From: an uncultured Eubacteriales bacterium
GTDB taxonomy: Bacteria; Bacillota; Clostridia; Oscillospirales; CAG-272
Assembly: GCA_900546635.1 (NCBI GenBank)
Contig: URDS01000005.1
Coordinates: 1-64,000 of the forward strand
Direction of reading: 5' to 3'
DNA: 64,000 bases
Below are positions 8,187 to 17,492 of the stretch, piece by piece. The notes beneath the pieces were generated by a model that worked only from the letters and a program-made list of their open reading frames with translations, was not told where the DNA came from and made no database searches. Position numbers and translations under genes: made by a program. The first letter of the stretch is position 1. Each line of letters begins with the position of its first letter.

Positions 8187-8483
8187 TCATTCAAAAAAGC
8201 TGCGCTTTTTCCTCTTTTTTTCCTCCTTGCAGGGACATCGGCACTCATCAATCACAATGTCCACCAAAATCACATCTTCCCCGAAGCGAACAATTTTACA
8301 CCAAGGGATAACCAACTCTTCCCCTTTTGAAAAGCCGGGCAGCGAGCAGTCGCCGACCACCAGCGCTACAATTTTCCCCTCGCACACTTCAAATTGAATA
8401 TCCGTCACAAACCCAAGATTGCTTCCGTCCCGAATATTGATCACGTCTTTTTGTCCCAGATTGCTTGTCGAACACCGTTCCAT
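8187..8483 (-). CDS. ylmC: YlmC/YmxH family sporulation protein (PRC-barrel)
   Basis: This 98-residue protein has the PRC-barrel-like fold seen in the YlmC/YmxH family: KDVINIRDGSNLGFVTDIQF and KGEELVIPWCKIVRFGEDVI. Family members occur in spore-forming Firmicutes; their biochemical role is not known. The tail has a CPCKEEKKRKKR segment. GGGAGG precedes the ATG at 8483. It is a single gene between rpsB and the divergent nnrD. Confidence 0.85.
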   Translation of the reverse strand: MERCSTSNLGQKDVINIRDGSNLGFVTDIQFEVCEGKIVALVVGDCSLPGFSKGEELVIPWCKIVRFGEDVILVDIVIDECRCPCKEEKKRKKRSFFE

Positions 8484-8588
8484 ATCGCGCCTCCCTCTGT
8501 ATTTCCTATTGCTAATGATATGTTTTTATGGTAAACTACATGCAAAAGACGAAATCACTTACTGTTAAAATACTGCGGGGTGATCCTT

Positions 8589-9428
8589 TTGCGTGAATTT
8601 ATTACACCGGATTTTGTAAAAAACGCGCTTCCGAAACGAAAACGACAGTCAAACAAATCTACCTACGGCCGTGTACTGCTCGTCTGCGGAAGCGATTGTA
8701 TGCGCGGAGCCGCCGCACTGGCTGCGCGCGGCGCGCTTCGAATGGGCGCCGGACTTGTAACCGTCGCATCCTCGAAAGCCGTGATCGACACGCTCTCTGT
8801 TTCCCTCTGCGAACCGATTTATTTAGACACGGAAACCGACAATCTTTTTCAAGCGGCAGAGCGAATGCAGGCCATCGGCCTCGGATGCGGTCTCGGCCGC
8901 ACAGAAAAGACGGCCGCATGGACGATCGAATTTTTATCCTCTGCCGGCGCCCCGCTGATTCTGGATGCCGACGGTATCAACGTACTGAGCGGACAGGCAG
9001 CGTTTCTGAAAGCGGCGAAGCGTCCGGTTTTGCTCACGCCGCATCCCTTAGAATTTTCCCGGCTGACAGGGCTCCCGATAGAGGCCATTCAATCTGACCG
9101 CGAAAACACTGCGAAACGGTTTGCCGCCCAATACGGCGTCACACTTTTGCTCAAAGGCGCGGACACCGTGGTCACGGACGGAGAAACCGTATATGTCAAT
9201 CCTACCGGTTCAAGCGCGCTTGCCAAGGGCGGAAGCGGAGACACGCTTTTGGGTATGATCTGCGCGTTTGCAGCGCAGGGCGCGTCGCTTTTAAATGCGG
9301 CGGCTATTGCGGCCTATCTGCACGGACTGGCAGGCGAGCGCCTTTCCAAAATCTATTCGGAATACGGCGTACTGCCAAGCGATCTCCCCGAAAAAGCCGC
9401 GCAAATTCTGGCCGAATGGGGATTCTAA
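8589..9428 (+). CDS. nnrD: ADP-dependent (S)-NAD(P)H-hydrate dehydratase
   Basis: This ribokinase-fold enzyme repairs hydrated NAD(P)H in the cytoplasm. It corresponds to the C-terminal YjeF domain alone, about 279 residues. Recognisable blocks are STYGRVLLVCGS, ALRMGAGLVTVA, LTPHPLEFSRL, LLKGADTVV and the ATP-binding GSSALAKGGSGDTLLGMI. A TTG at 8589 fits the ribosome site GGGGTGAT at 8577-8584 better than the GTG at 8580, which overlaps it. The epimerase domain that is often fused is absent here. Confidence 0.9.
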   Translation: MREFITPDFVKNALPKRKRQSNKSTYGRVLLVCGSDCMRGAAALAARGALRMGAGLVTVASSKAVIDTLSVSLCEPIYLDTETDNLFQAAERMQAIGLGCGLGRTEKTAAWTIEFLSSAGAPLILDADGINVLSGQAAFLKAAKRPVLLTPHPLEFSRLTGLPIEAIQSDRENTAKRFAAQYGVTLLLKGADTVVTDGETVYVNPTGSSALAKGGSGDTLLGMICAFAAQGASLLNAAAIAAYLHGLAGERLSKIYSEYGVLPSDLPEKAAQILAEWGF

Positions 9429-9694
9429 AGTATAAAAACCGCACAGCCATTTTCAAATTTTACATCTTTATGGATATAAAAGCAGGAAAGCAATTGTTTT
9501 TTGTCAATCTGTAATACAATAAAATTTGCGAATGAAAATAAATGTATGGTTGCAGGACAGACATACATCGTTTTGCAAATCTTCTGCGAGCAGTTCCCCA
9601 AAGTGCACCGGCGCCGATACGCAAGTATCGCGAAAGGACGGCGAAGCGCGCATATACAATCCGCTCATTGAAAAAATATTTTTTCATAAATTTA
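9429..9694. other. Intergenic region after nnrD
   Basis: I see no convincing gene here. Open frames of 75-83 codons have no recognisable features and overlap the repeat. A small palindrome, gatacgcaagtatc, lies at 9617-9630. The last 20 bases are AT-rich and form the T-tail of the rpsU terminator on the minus strand. Confidence 0.4.
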
Positions 9695-9911
9695 AAACAG
9701 GGAAGCTACCGCTTCCCTGTCAGCTTGTCGATCAAGATAAGAATTGCAAATAAAAAAAATACGTTTACAAGGCGGACATGCGCCGCCTTGTAAACACCTT
9801 ACAGGCGTGCGAGTGCCGACAATGGCGGCGCGACGGCGCGAGCGAACACGCCCTATCGTCGGAAAACCTTGGTTTTTCGACGCTCAAACAGGGAAGCTAC
9901 CGCTTCCCTGT
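9695..9911 (-). repeat. Terminator-associated repeat, copy 3 (complete, in the rpsU terminator)
   Basis: Two identical 26-base hairpins (acagggaagc / gcttccctgt with a tacc loop, plus an AA prefix) lie at 9695-9720 and 9886-9911, 191 bases apart. Between them is the same core as copy 2, read on the minus strand. Relative to the neighbouring gene the core is inverted compared with copies 1 and 2. The hairpin next to rpsU lacks a good T-tail, while the far one is followed on the minus strand by TTTT and an AT-rich stretch. Confidence 0.9.
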
Positions 9912-9916
9912 TTTGA

Positions 9917-10093
9917 TTACTTATACTTACGCTTGCGTGCCGCCTCAGATTTCTTTTTGCGCTTAACGCTCGGCTTCTCATAATGTTCTCTTTTGCGAAG
10001 TTCGGTAAGCACACCGGATCTTGCACACTGGCGTTTAAAGCGGCGAAGAGCGCTGTCAAGAGATTCATTTTCTTTCACTCTGACTTCTGCCAT
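9917..10093 (-). CDS. rpsU: 30S ribosomal protein S21
   Basis: The 58-residue basic protein [20 protein letters not shown]...KRKYK is a full-length S21, with the typical Lys/Arg-rich tail. The ATG at 10093 has GGGAGGG nine bases upstream. It is transcribed alone from a strong promoter at 10154-10182. Only five bases separate its stop codon from the first hairpin of the repeat. Confidence 0.97.
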   Translation of the reverse strand: MAEVRVKENESLDSALRRFKRQCARSGVLTELRKREHYEKPSVKRKKKSEAARKRKYK

Positions 10094-10153
10094 CTGAATT
10101 TTCCCTCCCCTCGCCATTGGACATTTGCCCAATCAAAGAAATAATTACACTTT

Positions 10154-10182
10154 ATTATAGCGTTTTAGTTCCAAAAAGTCAA
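10154..10182 (-). promoter_or_regulatory. rpsU promoter
   Basis: On the minus strand TTGACT (10177-10182), a 17-bp spacer and a perfect TATAAT (10154-10159) form a near-consensus sigma-A promoter, 60 bases before the rpsU start. Confidence 0.85.
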
Positions 10183-10205
10183 TAGAGAAAATAGAATTTT
10201 TTGAA

Positions 10206-12608
10206 TTATTTTACTACAATATTGACGATTTTGTTCGGAACAACAATTTCTTTCACGACGGTTTTGCCCGCAGCGGCCGCAATCAAACGTTCGTCTTTTT
10301 TCGCCGCCGAAAGCGTTTCCTCTTTGCTGAGCCCTGCCGGAAGCGTCATGGTTCCCTTAAACTTTCCGTTGACCTGAAGCGCGATCTCAACCGTCTCGTC
10401 TATTGTCTTTTCCTCACTGTACTGCGGCCATGCTTCAAGCGACAAAAGCGTGTCGTGGCCAAGCTGCTGCCAAACCTCTTCGCAGAGATGCGGCGCAAAC
10501 GGACAGAGCAATTTCGCAAAAGTTTCAAGCTCATGCTTCGTCAGCCCGCCCTGATCGTATACTTCGTTTAAAAACGCCATCATAGAAGCAATCGCGGTAT
10601 TAAACTTCATGCCGTCGATGTCTTCCGTGACCTTTTTAATCATTTTATGCATACCGGGTTCGAGCGCCGGTGTAACGTCTCCCGGCCGCACCATATCGGT
10701 CAAAGCCGCAAAACGCTCCAAAAAGCGCTTGCAGCCGCGAATGCTGGCCTGCGACCAGGGCGCCGATTTCTCAAAATCACCGATAAACATTTCATACAGC
10801 CGAAGTGCGTCCGCGCCGTATTCTTTCACAACGTCGTCCGGATTGATGACATTGCCGCGCGACTTGGACATTTTTTCACCGTTTTCGCCGAGAATCATGC
10901 CGTGCGCCGTCCGTTTCAGATACGGCTCCGGACAGGAAAGAATGCCCATATCATAGAGGAACTTCGCCCAGAAACGGGAATACAAAAGGTGCAGCGTGAC
11001 ATGTTCCATGCCGCCGTTATACCAATCGACCGGCATCCAGTAATCAAGCGCTTCTTTGGCAGCGAGCGCCTCGGTATTCTTCGGATCGCAGTAGCGCAGG
11101 AAATACCAGGATGACCCCGCCCAGTTCGGCATCGTATCGGTTTCACGTACAGCAGGCCCGCCACAAACGGGACAGGTTGTCTTTACCCAGTCCGTGATCT
11201 TGGAAAGCGGCGACTCGCCCGTATCCGTCGGCTCATAATCCTTGACCGCGGGCAGCAGAAGCGGGAGATTTTCCTCTTTCAGCGGCTGCCATCCGCAGGC
11301 CTCGCAATGTACCATCGGAACCGGCTCGCCCCAATAGCGCTGGCGCGAGAATACCCAGTCGCGCAGCTTAAAGTTTGTTTTCTTCAAGCCGACGCCCTGC
11401 TCCGTCAGCCACTCGATTATTTTTTCTTTTGCCTCCGCGACCTCCAAACCGTTCAAAAAGCCGGAATTGACCAGTTTGCCGGACGATACGTCGGTAAATG
11501 CAGCTTCTTCTACATTGCCGCCCGCAACAACTTCTATAATAGGAAGATCAAACTTCTTGGCAAAATCCCAGTCGCGCGTATCGTGCGCGGGCACCGCCAT
11601 AATAGCGCCCGTTCCATACGTAGAAAGCACATAGTCCGATACAAAAATCGGAATCTCCGCACCGTTTACGGGATTGACAGCCATCACGCCGTCAAGACGA
11701 ACGCCCGTCTTGTCCTTGACCAGTTCCGTCCGTTCAAAATCCGATTTGCGCGCCGCTTCTTCGCGATAAGCCGCAATCTCGGCATAATTATTCAGCTTAT
11801 CTTTCCACTGTTCAATCAGTCTGTGTTCGGGCGCGATCACCATATACGTCGCGCCGAACAGCGTATCCGGCCGCGTCGTATACACGACGATGTCGTCCCC
11901 CTCGGTGGATTTAAATGTAACCTCAGCGCCGTGCGAACGGCCGATCCAGTTGATTTCCTGCGTTTTTACCCGCTCGATGAAATCCAAATTTTGAAGATCG
12001 TCGATCAGCCGGTCCGCGTAATCGGTAATTTTCAGCATCCACTGGCTTTTGACCTTATGCACGACCTCGCTGCCGCACCGCTCGCAAACGCCGTTGACCA
12101 CTTCCTCATTGGCAAGCACCACTTTGCAGGACGTACAGAAATTGACATTCATTTCCTTTTTATAGGCCAGACCGCGCTTGTACAGTTGAATAAAAATCCA
12201 CTGCGTCCACTTATAGTAGTCCGGATCGGTCGTGTTGATCTCACGTGACCAATCAAAACTGAATCCGAGCATTTTAAGCTGCTGCTTAAAACGCGCAATA
12301 TTCCGCTCGGTGACCAGTGTGGGATGAATTTTATTTTTGATCGCATAGTTCTCCGTCGGCAGACCGAATGCATCCCATCCCATCGGGAAAAGGACGTTAA
12401 AGCCCTGCATACGCTTTTTCCGCGCGACAATATCCATCGCCGTATACGGGCGCGGATGACCGATATGCAGTCCCTGTCCCGAAGGATACGGAAATTCCAC
12501 CAATGCGTAATATTTCGGTTTGGTATAATCGTTTTTCGCTTCAAATGCCTGCTTTTCATCCCAGATTTTCTGCCATTTTGGTTCAATTTCACTGTAATTA
12601 TACTTCAT
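10206..12608 (-). CDS. leuS: Leucyl-tRNA synthetase
   Basis: This class I synthetase of 800 residues charges tRNA-Leu. It carries the HIGH-type motif ([12 protein letters not shown], near residue 50), the CP1 editing domain with [12 protein letters not shown] and the KMSKS loop ([12 protein letters not shown]). A Cys-rich zinc motif (CTSC...CERC) is also visible. The start at 12608 matches [18 protein letters not shown] and follows GAGG; it overlaps the end of rsfS by 11 bases, so the two are translationally coupled. There is no room for a T-box leader. It is the last gene of the long minus-strand run. Confidence 0.98.
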   Translation of the reverse strand: MKYNYSEIEPKWQKIWDEKQAFEAKNDYTKPKYYALVEFPYPSGQGLHIGHPRPYTAMDIVARKKRMQGFNVLFPMGWDAFGLPTENYAIKNKIHPTLVTERNIARFKQQLKMLGFSFDWSREINTTDPDYYKWTQWIFIQLYKRGLAYKKEMNVNFCTSCKVVLANEEVVNGVCERCGSEVVHKVKSQWMLKITDYADRLIDDLQNLDFIERVKTQEINWIGRSHGAEVTFKSTEGDDIVVYTTRPDTLFGATYMVIAPEHRLIEQWKDKLNNYAEIAAYREEAARKSDFERTELVKDKTGVRLDGVMAVNPVNGAEIPIFVSDYVLSTYGTGAIMAVPAHDTRDWDFAKKFDLPIIEVVAGGNVEEAAFTDVSSGKLVNSGFLNGLEVAEAKEKIIEWLTEQGVGLKKTNFKLRDWVFSRQRYWGEPVPMVHCEACGWQPLKEENLPLLLPAVKDYEPTDTGESPLSKITDWVKTTCPVCGGPAVRETDTMPNWAGSSWYFLRYCDPKNTEALAAKEALDYWMPVDWYNGGMEHVTLHLLYSRFWAKFLYDMGILSCPEPYLKRTAHGMILGENGEKMSKSRGNVINPDDVVKEYGADALRLYEMFIGDFEKSAPWSQASIRGCKRFLERFAALTDMVRPGDVTPALEPGMHKMIKKVTEDIDGMKFNTAIASMMAFLNEVYDQGGLTKHELETFAKLLCPFAPHLCEEVWQQLGHDTLLSLEAWPQYSEEKTIDETVEIALQVNGKFKGTMTLPAGLSKEETLSAAKKDERLIAAAAGKTVVKEIVVPNKIVNIVVK

Positions 12609-13020
12609 TGCTGCCGTCCTCGCTGCCGTCAGAGCGGACATCTTCGGTTAAAAACCGTTTGATATCCACCTGGTTTTCTTCATGATATAATTTTTCCAAC
12701 TTATAAAAATCGCGCTGTTCTTTCGTGAAAATATGCACGAGCACCGATCCGTAGTCCATCAATACCCAATTTCCGGTACCGCGGCCGTCTACTCGAGCCA
12801 TTGAAACGCCCTGCTGCGCAGTTTGAAATTCCACTTCGTCGGACAACGCATTGACATGCGTTGTGGAACGCCCGCAGCACAGCACATAATAATCCGCTAT
12901 GATCGTCTGATCCTCCACATGGATCAGTTGGATATCCGACGCGCTTTTTTTATACAGGGTTTCCACGCAAAAGCAGGCAAGTCCCAGCGGTTCATTCAAA
13001 TTAAATTTTGTATCTTCCAT
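12598..13020 (-). CDS. rsfS: Ribosomal silencing factor RsfS
   Basis: This 140-residue protein of the Iojap/RsfS family binds ribosomal protein L14 and blocks subunit joining. Its core includes [20 protein letters not shown] and [16 protein letters not shown], both typical of the family. The C-terminal tail (about 115-140) is acidic and poorly conserved. AAGGAG precedes the ATG. It lies between the LCP gene and leuS, in the usual nadD-yqeK-(LCP)-rsfS order. Confidence 0.96.
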   Translation of the reverse strand: MEDTKFNLNEPLGLACFCVETLYKKSASDIQLIHVEDQTIIADYYVLCCGRSTTHVNALSDEVEFQTAQQGVSMARVDGRGTGNWVLMDYGSVLVHIFTKEQRDFYKLEKLYHEENQVDIKRFLTEDVRSDGSEDGSNEV

Positions 13021-13106
13021 CTGTGCTCCTTTTCCATTCTTTTCGGAATGCCATCCGACGCCTCCGGCATTTTTCCGCGCATAAGCTCGGTTGACGCAAT
13101 TGCCGG

Positions 13107-14384
13107 TTAGGATGCGTCGCTTAAATCTTCACTGCCGGCCGCATCTTCGACAGGCGGCTCAGCCGTTGCGGCTGCCTGTGTCGTCTGCACTCCGGCGGAA
13201 GCGTATCTGGAAATATCGATCTCCTCCGTATGATCGGCCGTATAGGACTCTTCGTCCACATTTTTCGTCATAAACAGCGAATACATATACGTATCCACCG
13301 TATCATACAACGCATTGTCCCGGTCAAACATGTCCACGGTCACTTCAAAATTGTAAGAATTGAAATATTTATTGATCGCGGCAATCGTAGCGTCCCGATA
13401 TACGATATAATACCATGTGCCGGTGGTATCATACTGACGCCCCTGAATGCCGGGAACGGTCATCATCGTCATCTTGGACAAGTCCACCGACAAAGCCTGT
13501 TTCGCGAAATACACAACCTGCTGCAGTTCAAGATCAGTCGTCACGTGCTTCAGCGCTTTCTCAACAACGCTCGCTATCGTGGACACGGTGAAATTATTTT
13601 TAACCTGTTCAATGCAGGCGCTGATAAACAGCTTTTGCGCGTCCACACGCCCGATATCGCCCTCAATATACCCGCTGCGGAAACGGATAAACTGCTCCGC
13701 CTGGTCGCCGGTCAGCGTCTGTTCGCCGGGATACAGATCAATATACAGATTCTGCACCGGGTCGCGGTAATACATTCTGCTCGGAACGTTCATTTTTACA
13801 CCGCCGAGCGCGTCTACAATTTCCACAAAGCCGTTCAGATCCATAATCGCATAATAGTCGATCGTGATACAAAAAACCTGCTCGATGGCTTTTTCCAGTT
13901 CTTTCACCGCAGCCGAATAAGGATCCGCTTCCTTATTCCGCACCGCCTCATTATAAAATGAGGCAAGCAGTGAATTGATTTTATGATTGCCGCGGCCGAT
14001 ATCAATATAGGTATCTCTCGGAAACTGCATTAAACTGATCGCACCGTTGGTCACGTCAAAGGACGCAATCATCATGACATCCGTATTAAACGCCCAGCGG
14101 TCCTTGCCGAGAATCAGAAAATTATATTTTTCAGTGCGTTCAGGCCGATCGACCTCTTCTCCGGAGGGATCGGTAAAACGAATCGTACTGTCCCCCGTTT
14201 GAAACGGAAGATCAATGACCGGTTCCGGCTTGTACAATAGCAAAACCGTCACAATCGCCGCAAGCACGACAAACAAAGCGATCACACAGACAAGCACAAC
14301 CGTCTGCGCCCGTCTTTTTCTTCGGCCGTTGCGTCTTGCACCGGCATTTACGGATGAATTTCTGTTGTTATTACGCTCACTCAT
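13107..14384 (-). CDS. LytR-CpsA-Psr (LCP) family cell-wall polymer transferase
   Basis: The 425-residue membrane-anchored protein has a basic cytoplasmic N-terminus, one transmembrane helix (about 27-51) and an extracellular LCP domain. LCP enzymes attach teichoic acids or other glycopolymers to peptidoglycan. Conserved segments are NFLILGKDRW, NTDVMMIASFD, QFPRDTYIDIG (the catalytic Arg), GNHKINSL and RFRSGYIEGDIGR. The C-terminal 35 residues are Ala/Glu/Asp-rich and look disordered. It sits between yqeK and rsfS. A second, divergent LCP gene is at 42588-43616. Confidence 0.95.
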   Translation of the reverse strand: MSERNNNRNSSVNAGARRNGRRKRRAQTVVLVCVIALFVVLAAIVTVLLLYKPEPVIDLPFQTGDSTIRFTDPSGEEVDRPERTEKYNFLILGKDRWAFNTDVMMIASFDVTNGAISLMQFPRDTYIDIGRGNHKINSLLASFYNEAVRNKEADPYSAAVKELEKAIEQVFCITIDYYAIMDLNGFVEIVDALGGVKMNVPSRMYYRDPVQNLYIDLYPGEQTLTGDQAEQFIRFRSGYIEGDIGRVDAQKLFISACIEQVKNNFTVSTIASVVEKALKHVTTDLELQQVVYFAKQALSVDLSKMTMMTVPGIQGRQYDTTGTWYYIVYRDATIAAINKYFNSYNFEVTVDMFDRDNALYDTVDTYMYSLFMTKNVDEESYTADHTEEIDISRYASAGVQTTQAAATAEPPVEDAAGSEDLSDAS

Positions 14385-14387
14385 ACT

Positions 14388-15029
14388 TTACTGCCTCTGT
14401 TCACTCTCAAGCTTTAAGAGAAACGCGTTGCGCGCGCGAAACGTATCCGGCGCGATTACGCTTCCCCTGCTCATCAAATCATGAATGGTAAGGTCAAACG
14501 ACAAAACCATTGTCCTATATAAATGAAATTGCCTTGCCTCTTTGGTACCGAGAGTTTGAACGCCGTCCCAGAAAAAACTGCGAAGCTTTTTACAATCGTC
14601 AAATTTCCGAAGCGGTTCGATGAAATCGGCGAGATACAGTATACAGTCCAAAAGAGACATATTTTCACTGCCCGCCGTGTGTTTTTTCACTGCGGAAAGG
14701 ATGTCCGGCTCCGCGAAATCAGGATACAGCCGCGGAATCAGGAGCGCCGCCGTTTCGGAATGAAACACGCTTGGGCAATGCAGGGTAACATTGTCGATTA
14801 TTATACCAAATTCTGAAAAGATTTGCAACTGTTTTTTACGATCATATTCTTTTGTTATGTCGTGCAAAAGAGCGGAAATCCTCGCTTTTTGAACGGATTC
14901 CGGCAAATATATTTGTGCGAGGCGCGCGGCTTCTTTCTCCACGGACAGCACATGCGCAAAGCGATAGGCGCCAAGCGATCGACCGACCGCGCTGCGCAGT
15001 TCATCTATTTTTTGCTCATCCCAAGTCAT
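14388..15029 (-). CDS. yqeK: YqeK family HD-domain hydrolase (Ap4A hydrolase type)
   Basis: This 213-residue protein has the HD-domain metal motif: RFAHVLSVEKEA, then ALLHDITKEYD, then FHSETAALL. Members of this family split diadenosine tetraphosphate into two ADP. The ATG at 15029 overlaps the nadD stop (TAATG), which argues for coupled translation and against the longer open frame. Next to nadD, as in most Firmicutes. Confidence 0.95.
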   Translation of the reverse strand: MTWDEQKIDELRSAVGRSLGAYRFAHVLSVEKEAARLAQIYLPESVQKARISALLHDITKEYDRKKQLQIFSEFGIIIDNVTLHCPSVFHSETAALLIPRLYPDFAEPDILSAVKKHTAGSENMSLLDCILYLADFIEPLRKFDDCKKLRSFFWDGVQTLGTKEARQFHLYRTMVLSFDLTIHDLMSRGSVIAPDTFRARNAFLLKLESEQRQ

Positions 15030-15649
15030 TACCTGTATAACCCCTGTGCTTGAATGTATTCCTCGACCGAAGCGGGCAGCAGTGCGGAAACATCCTCTCC
15101 ACTCCGCACCATATCGCGGATTTGGCTTGAAGAAACCGCAAAAGGCACAGCCGGGATTTCCACAATATCCGCGCCGTAACGCCGCCGCAGATCCATTGCT
15201 TTTTCTCTGGCTTCCGCCGCTGTCTGCAAATCTCCGATGCGGCACATATACGCGATTTGCGCCATGCGCAGCAACTCCTCAAAGCAATGCCATTGCTCCA
15301 GCGTCAAAAGCATGTCCGTCCCGCAATAAACCGAAACAAGATCGGCCATCGGCAACAGCGCCTTTACCGTGTCCACGGTATAGCTCTTGCCGCCCCGGCG
15401 CATCTCGATATCCGAAACAAAAACATTATACCCCGGTTCCAATGTTTTTACAGCCAGCCGCAGCATATCGATCCGCTGGCTGTCGGTCGCATGGTCCTGC
15501 CGTGTTTTATGCGGCGGTTTGGCGGTGGGAATCATGTACAGCACATCCGGTTTGACGGTCTCGTAAAACGCGCGCAATGCCCGAAGATGCCCGTTATGCA
15601 CCGGTGAAAACGTACCGCCGAACACGGCAAGCTTTGAAACCTTTTTCAC
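15029..15649 (-). CDS. nadD: Nicotinate-nucleotide adenylyltransferase
   Basis: The 206-residue enzyme makes deamido-NAD from nicotinate mononucleotide. The nucleotidyltransferase signature GGTFSPVHNGHLRAL is at the N-terminus, and the second motif appears as VSSSQIRDMVRSG near residue 170. Its start overlaps the yhbY stop (ATGA) and its stop overlaps the yqeK start. Confidence 0.97.
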   Translation of the reverse strand: MKKVSKLAVFGGTFSPVHNGHLRALRAFYETVKPDVLYMIPTAKPPHKTRQDHATDSQRIDMLRLAVKTLEPGYNVFVSDIEMRRGGKSYTVDTVKALLPMADLVSVYCGTDMLLTLEQWHCFEELLRMAQIAYMCRIGDLQTAAEAREKAMDLRRRYGADIVEIPAVPFAVSSSQIRDMVRSGEDVSALLPASVEEYIQAQGLYR

Positions 15650-15936
15650 ACCAAATCAATCCTTTGTTTTGTCTTTGAGCGTCTGTACAGCACAAACCGG
15701 CTTCCGGTGACCGAAACCACATCCGCACCGGCCGCGGACGCAAGCGTGTCGGCGGCCTCTCTCGCCGTATAGCCGCTGTTTTCGAGTACGCGGGCTTTGA
15801 TAAGTTCCCGCGCTTCCAGCGCATTGGAAATCTGGCGAACCGTTTCTTCACCGATACCGCCCTTGCCCACCTGAAATATGGTTTCAAGCCCGTTTGCCAT
15901 GGCGCGCAGCGCCGCTCTCTGTTTACTTGTCAGCAT
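15646..15936 (-). CDS. yhbY: YhbY-type CRM-domain RNA-binding protein
   Basis: This 96-residue protein is a single CRM domain, with the GxxG loop VGKGGIGEETV and LIKARVLENSGYTAREAA. Homologues bind pre-ribosomal RNA and assist large-subunit assembly. The start at 15936 (MLTSKQRAALRAMA) matches the family; it overlaps the end of rdgB by 14 bases. Confidence 0.95.
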   Translation of the reverse strand: MLTSKQRAALRAMANGLETIFQVGKGGIGEETVRQISNALEARELIKARVLENSGYTAREAADTLASAAGADVVSVTGSRFVLYRRSKTKQRIDLV

Positions 15937-16561
15937 TTTCTTTTTGATTCTCCGATCCGTTTTGCCGGATAGCCTCGGCAAACGCCAAAGCAAATTTCCG
16001 CATGGCGATTCCCCGGTGGCTGATCGCATTTTTTTCCTCAGCGCGCATCTGCGCGTAGGATTTCCCCGCCGGCGCGTACCAAAACAGCGGGTCATACCCG
16101 AAACCGCCCTCGCCGGCCGGTGCCTTTAAAATCCGGCCGGGACATTCGCCGCGCACAACGATCTCCTCGCGCCCGTCCGGGAACGAGCATGCGACAACCG
16201 AAACAAAGCGTGCCGTGCGGCATTCGTCCGGTACATTTTCAAGCTCGAAGAGCAGTTTTTGATTGTTTTTTTCCGAGTCGCATTCCACCCCCGCATACCG
16301 TGCGGAATATACGCCCGGCGCGCCGTCAAGCGCGTCCACCTCCAGTCCGGAATCGTCCGCAACCGTAATATAGCCGAGACGCGCGCCCGTGCGCGATTTA
16401 ATCAGCGCATTGTCCTCAAAAGTGATTCCGTTTTCCTCGATTTCATCGAAAAAGCCGATGTCCGCCATGGATATGACTTCCGCTTCCGGAACGGTCGTAC
16501 AAAGCAGCGCCTGCAATTCGGCGATTTTTCCCTTATTGTGAGAAGCCAGCAAAACTTTCAT
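15923..16561 (-). CDS. rdgB: dITP/XTP pyrophosphatase (RdgB/HAM1)
   Basis: The 212-residue enzyme clears non-canonical purine nucleotides. The family signatures are LLASHNKGKIAELQ at the N-terminus, VADDSGLEVDAL in the middle and GFGYDPLF plus SHRGIAMRKF near the C-terminus. The gene lies 12 bases after ftsY and overlaps yhbY. Confidence 0.97.
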   Translation of the reverse strand: MKVLLASHNKGKIAELQALLCTTVPEAEVISMADIGFFDEIEENGITFEDNALIKSRTGARLGYITVADDSGLEVDALDGAPGVYSARYAGVECDSEKNNQKLLFELENVPDECRTARFVSVVACSFPDGREEIVVRGECPGRILKAPAGEGGFGYDPLFWYAPAGKSYAQMRAEEKNAISHRGIAMRKFALAFAEAIRQNGSENQKENADK

Positions 16562-16573
16562 CCTAAATTCTCC

Positions 16574-17479
16574 TCAGTCAAACATTGCGCGCACAAATTC
16601 GTCGGGGTCAAACGGCTGAAGATCGTCAATCTTTTCTCCGACGCCGATGTATTTCACAGGAACGCTCAGTTCACTCTGAATGGAGAAAACGCATCCGCCT
16701 TTCGCCGTACCGTCCAGTTTAGTCAGAATCAGTCCCGTAATATCCGCCGCGTTTTTGAATTCTTTGGCCTGCGAAATCGCATTCTGGCCTGTGGTCGCGT
16801 CCAAAACAAGCAGCGTCTCCCGCGATGCGTCCGGCAATTCCCTGCCGATCACACGGTCGATTTTGGCCAGTTCGTCCATCAGGTTTTTCTTGTTGTGCAA
16901 TCGTCCCGCCGTATCCACGATCAAGACGTCCGCGTGCCGGCTCTTTGCCGCGCTTGCCGCGTCAAACACAACCGCAGCCGGATCGGACCCCTCGTTTTGC
17001 CGAATCAGTTCCACCTGCGCGCGGTCGCACCAGACCGCAAGCTGGTCGATCGCCGCGGCGCGAAACGTATCCGCGGCGGCTACCACAACCTTTTTCCCCT
17101 CGCCGTGCAGCTGCGCGGCAATTTTGCCGATCGAAGTCGTCTTTCCCACACCGTTGACGCCGATAACCAGCAGCACGGACGGACTGCCCGCAAGGTGAAG
17201 ACCGTCGTTTTCGGGCAGCATCGAAGTGAGAATTTCACGCAGCGCCACGCGAACGGCCTCGCCGTCGGAAAGTTTTTCTTCCTTCACACGGTCACGCAGC
17301 TTTGTGAGAATCTGCTCGGTCGTACCGACGCCGACATCCGCGCAAATCAACAGTTCTTCAAGTTCCTCAAAAAGTTCCTCGTCCACGCGCACAAAGCTTT
17401 TCAAAAGCGTGTCCATCTGCCCGACAAACGCATTCTTGGTTTTGGAAAGTCCGGCTTTCAGCTTATCAAAAAATCCCAT
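16574..17479 (-). CDS. ftsY: Signal recognition particle receptor FtsY
   Basis: This 301-residue SRP GTPase receives ribosome-nascent-chain complexes at the membrane. It lacks the long acidic A domain and begins directly with the N domain. G motifs are GVNGVGKTTSIGK, VDTAGRLHN and TKLDGTAKGG, and the C-terminus ends in YIGVGEKIDDLQPFDPDEF. It follows smc by 13 bases, the standard smc-ftsY pair. Confidence 0.98.
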   Translation of the reverse strand: MGFFDKLKAGLSKTKNAFVGQMDTLLKSFVRVDEELFEELEELLICADVGVGTTEQILTKLRDRVKEEKLSDGEAVRVALREILTSMLPENDGLHLAGSPSVLLVIGVNGVGKTTSIGKIAAQLHGEGKKVVVAAADTFRAAAIDQLAVWCDRAQVELIRQNEGSDPAAVVFDAASAAKSRHADVLIVDTAGRLHNKKNLMDELAKIDRVIGRELPDASRETLLVLDATTGQNAISQAKEFKNAADITGLILTKLDGTAKGGCVFSIQSELSVPVKYIGVGEKIDDLQPFDPDEFVRAMFD

Positions 17480-17492
17480 CTCATTATCTCTT

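Noticed and set aside
6732..8330. 532-codon frame opposite tsf-rpsB
   Set aside because: Antisense to two ribosomal-operon genes, with no recognisable domain.
9744..9983. Open frames of 62-79 codons across repeat copy 3
   Set aside because: Same cause; they also run into the rpsU coding region on the other strand.
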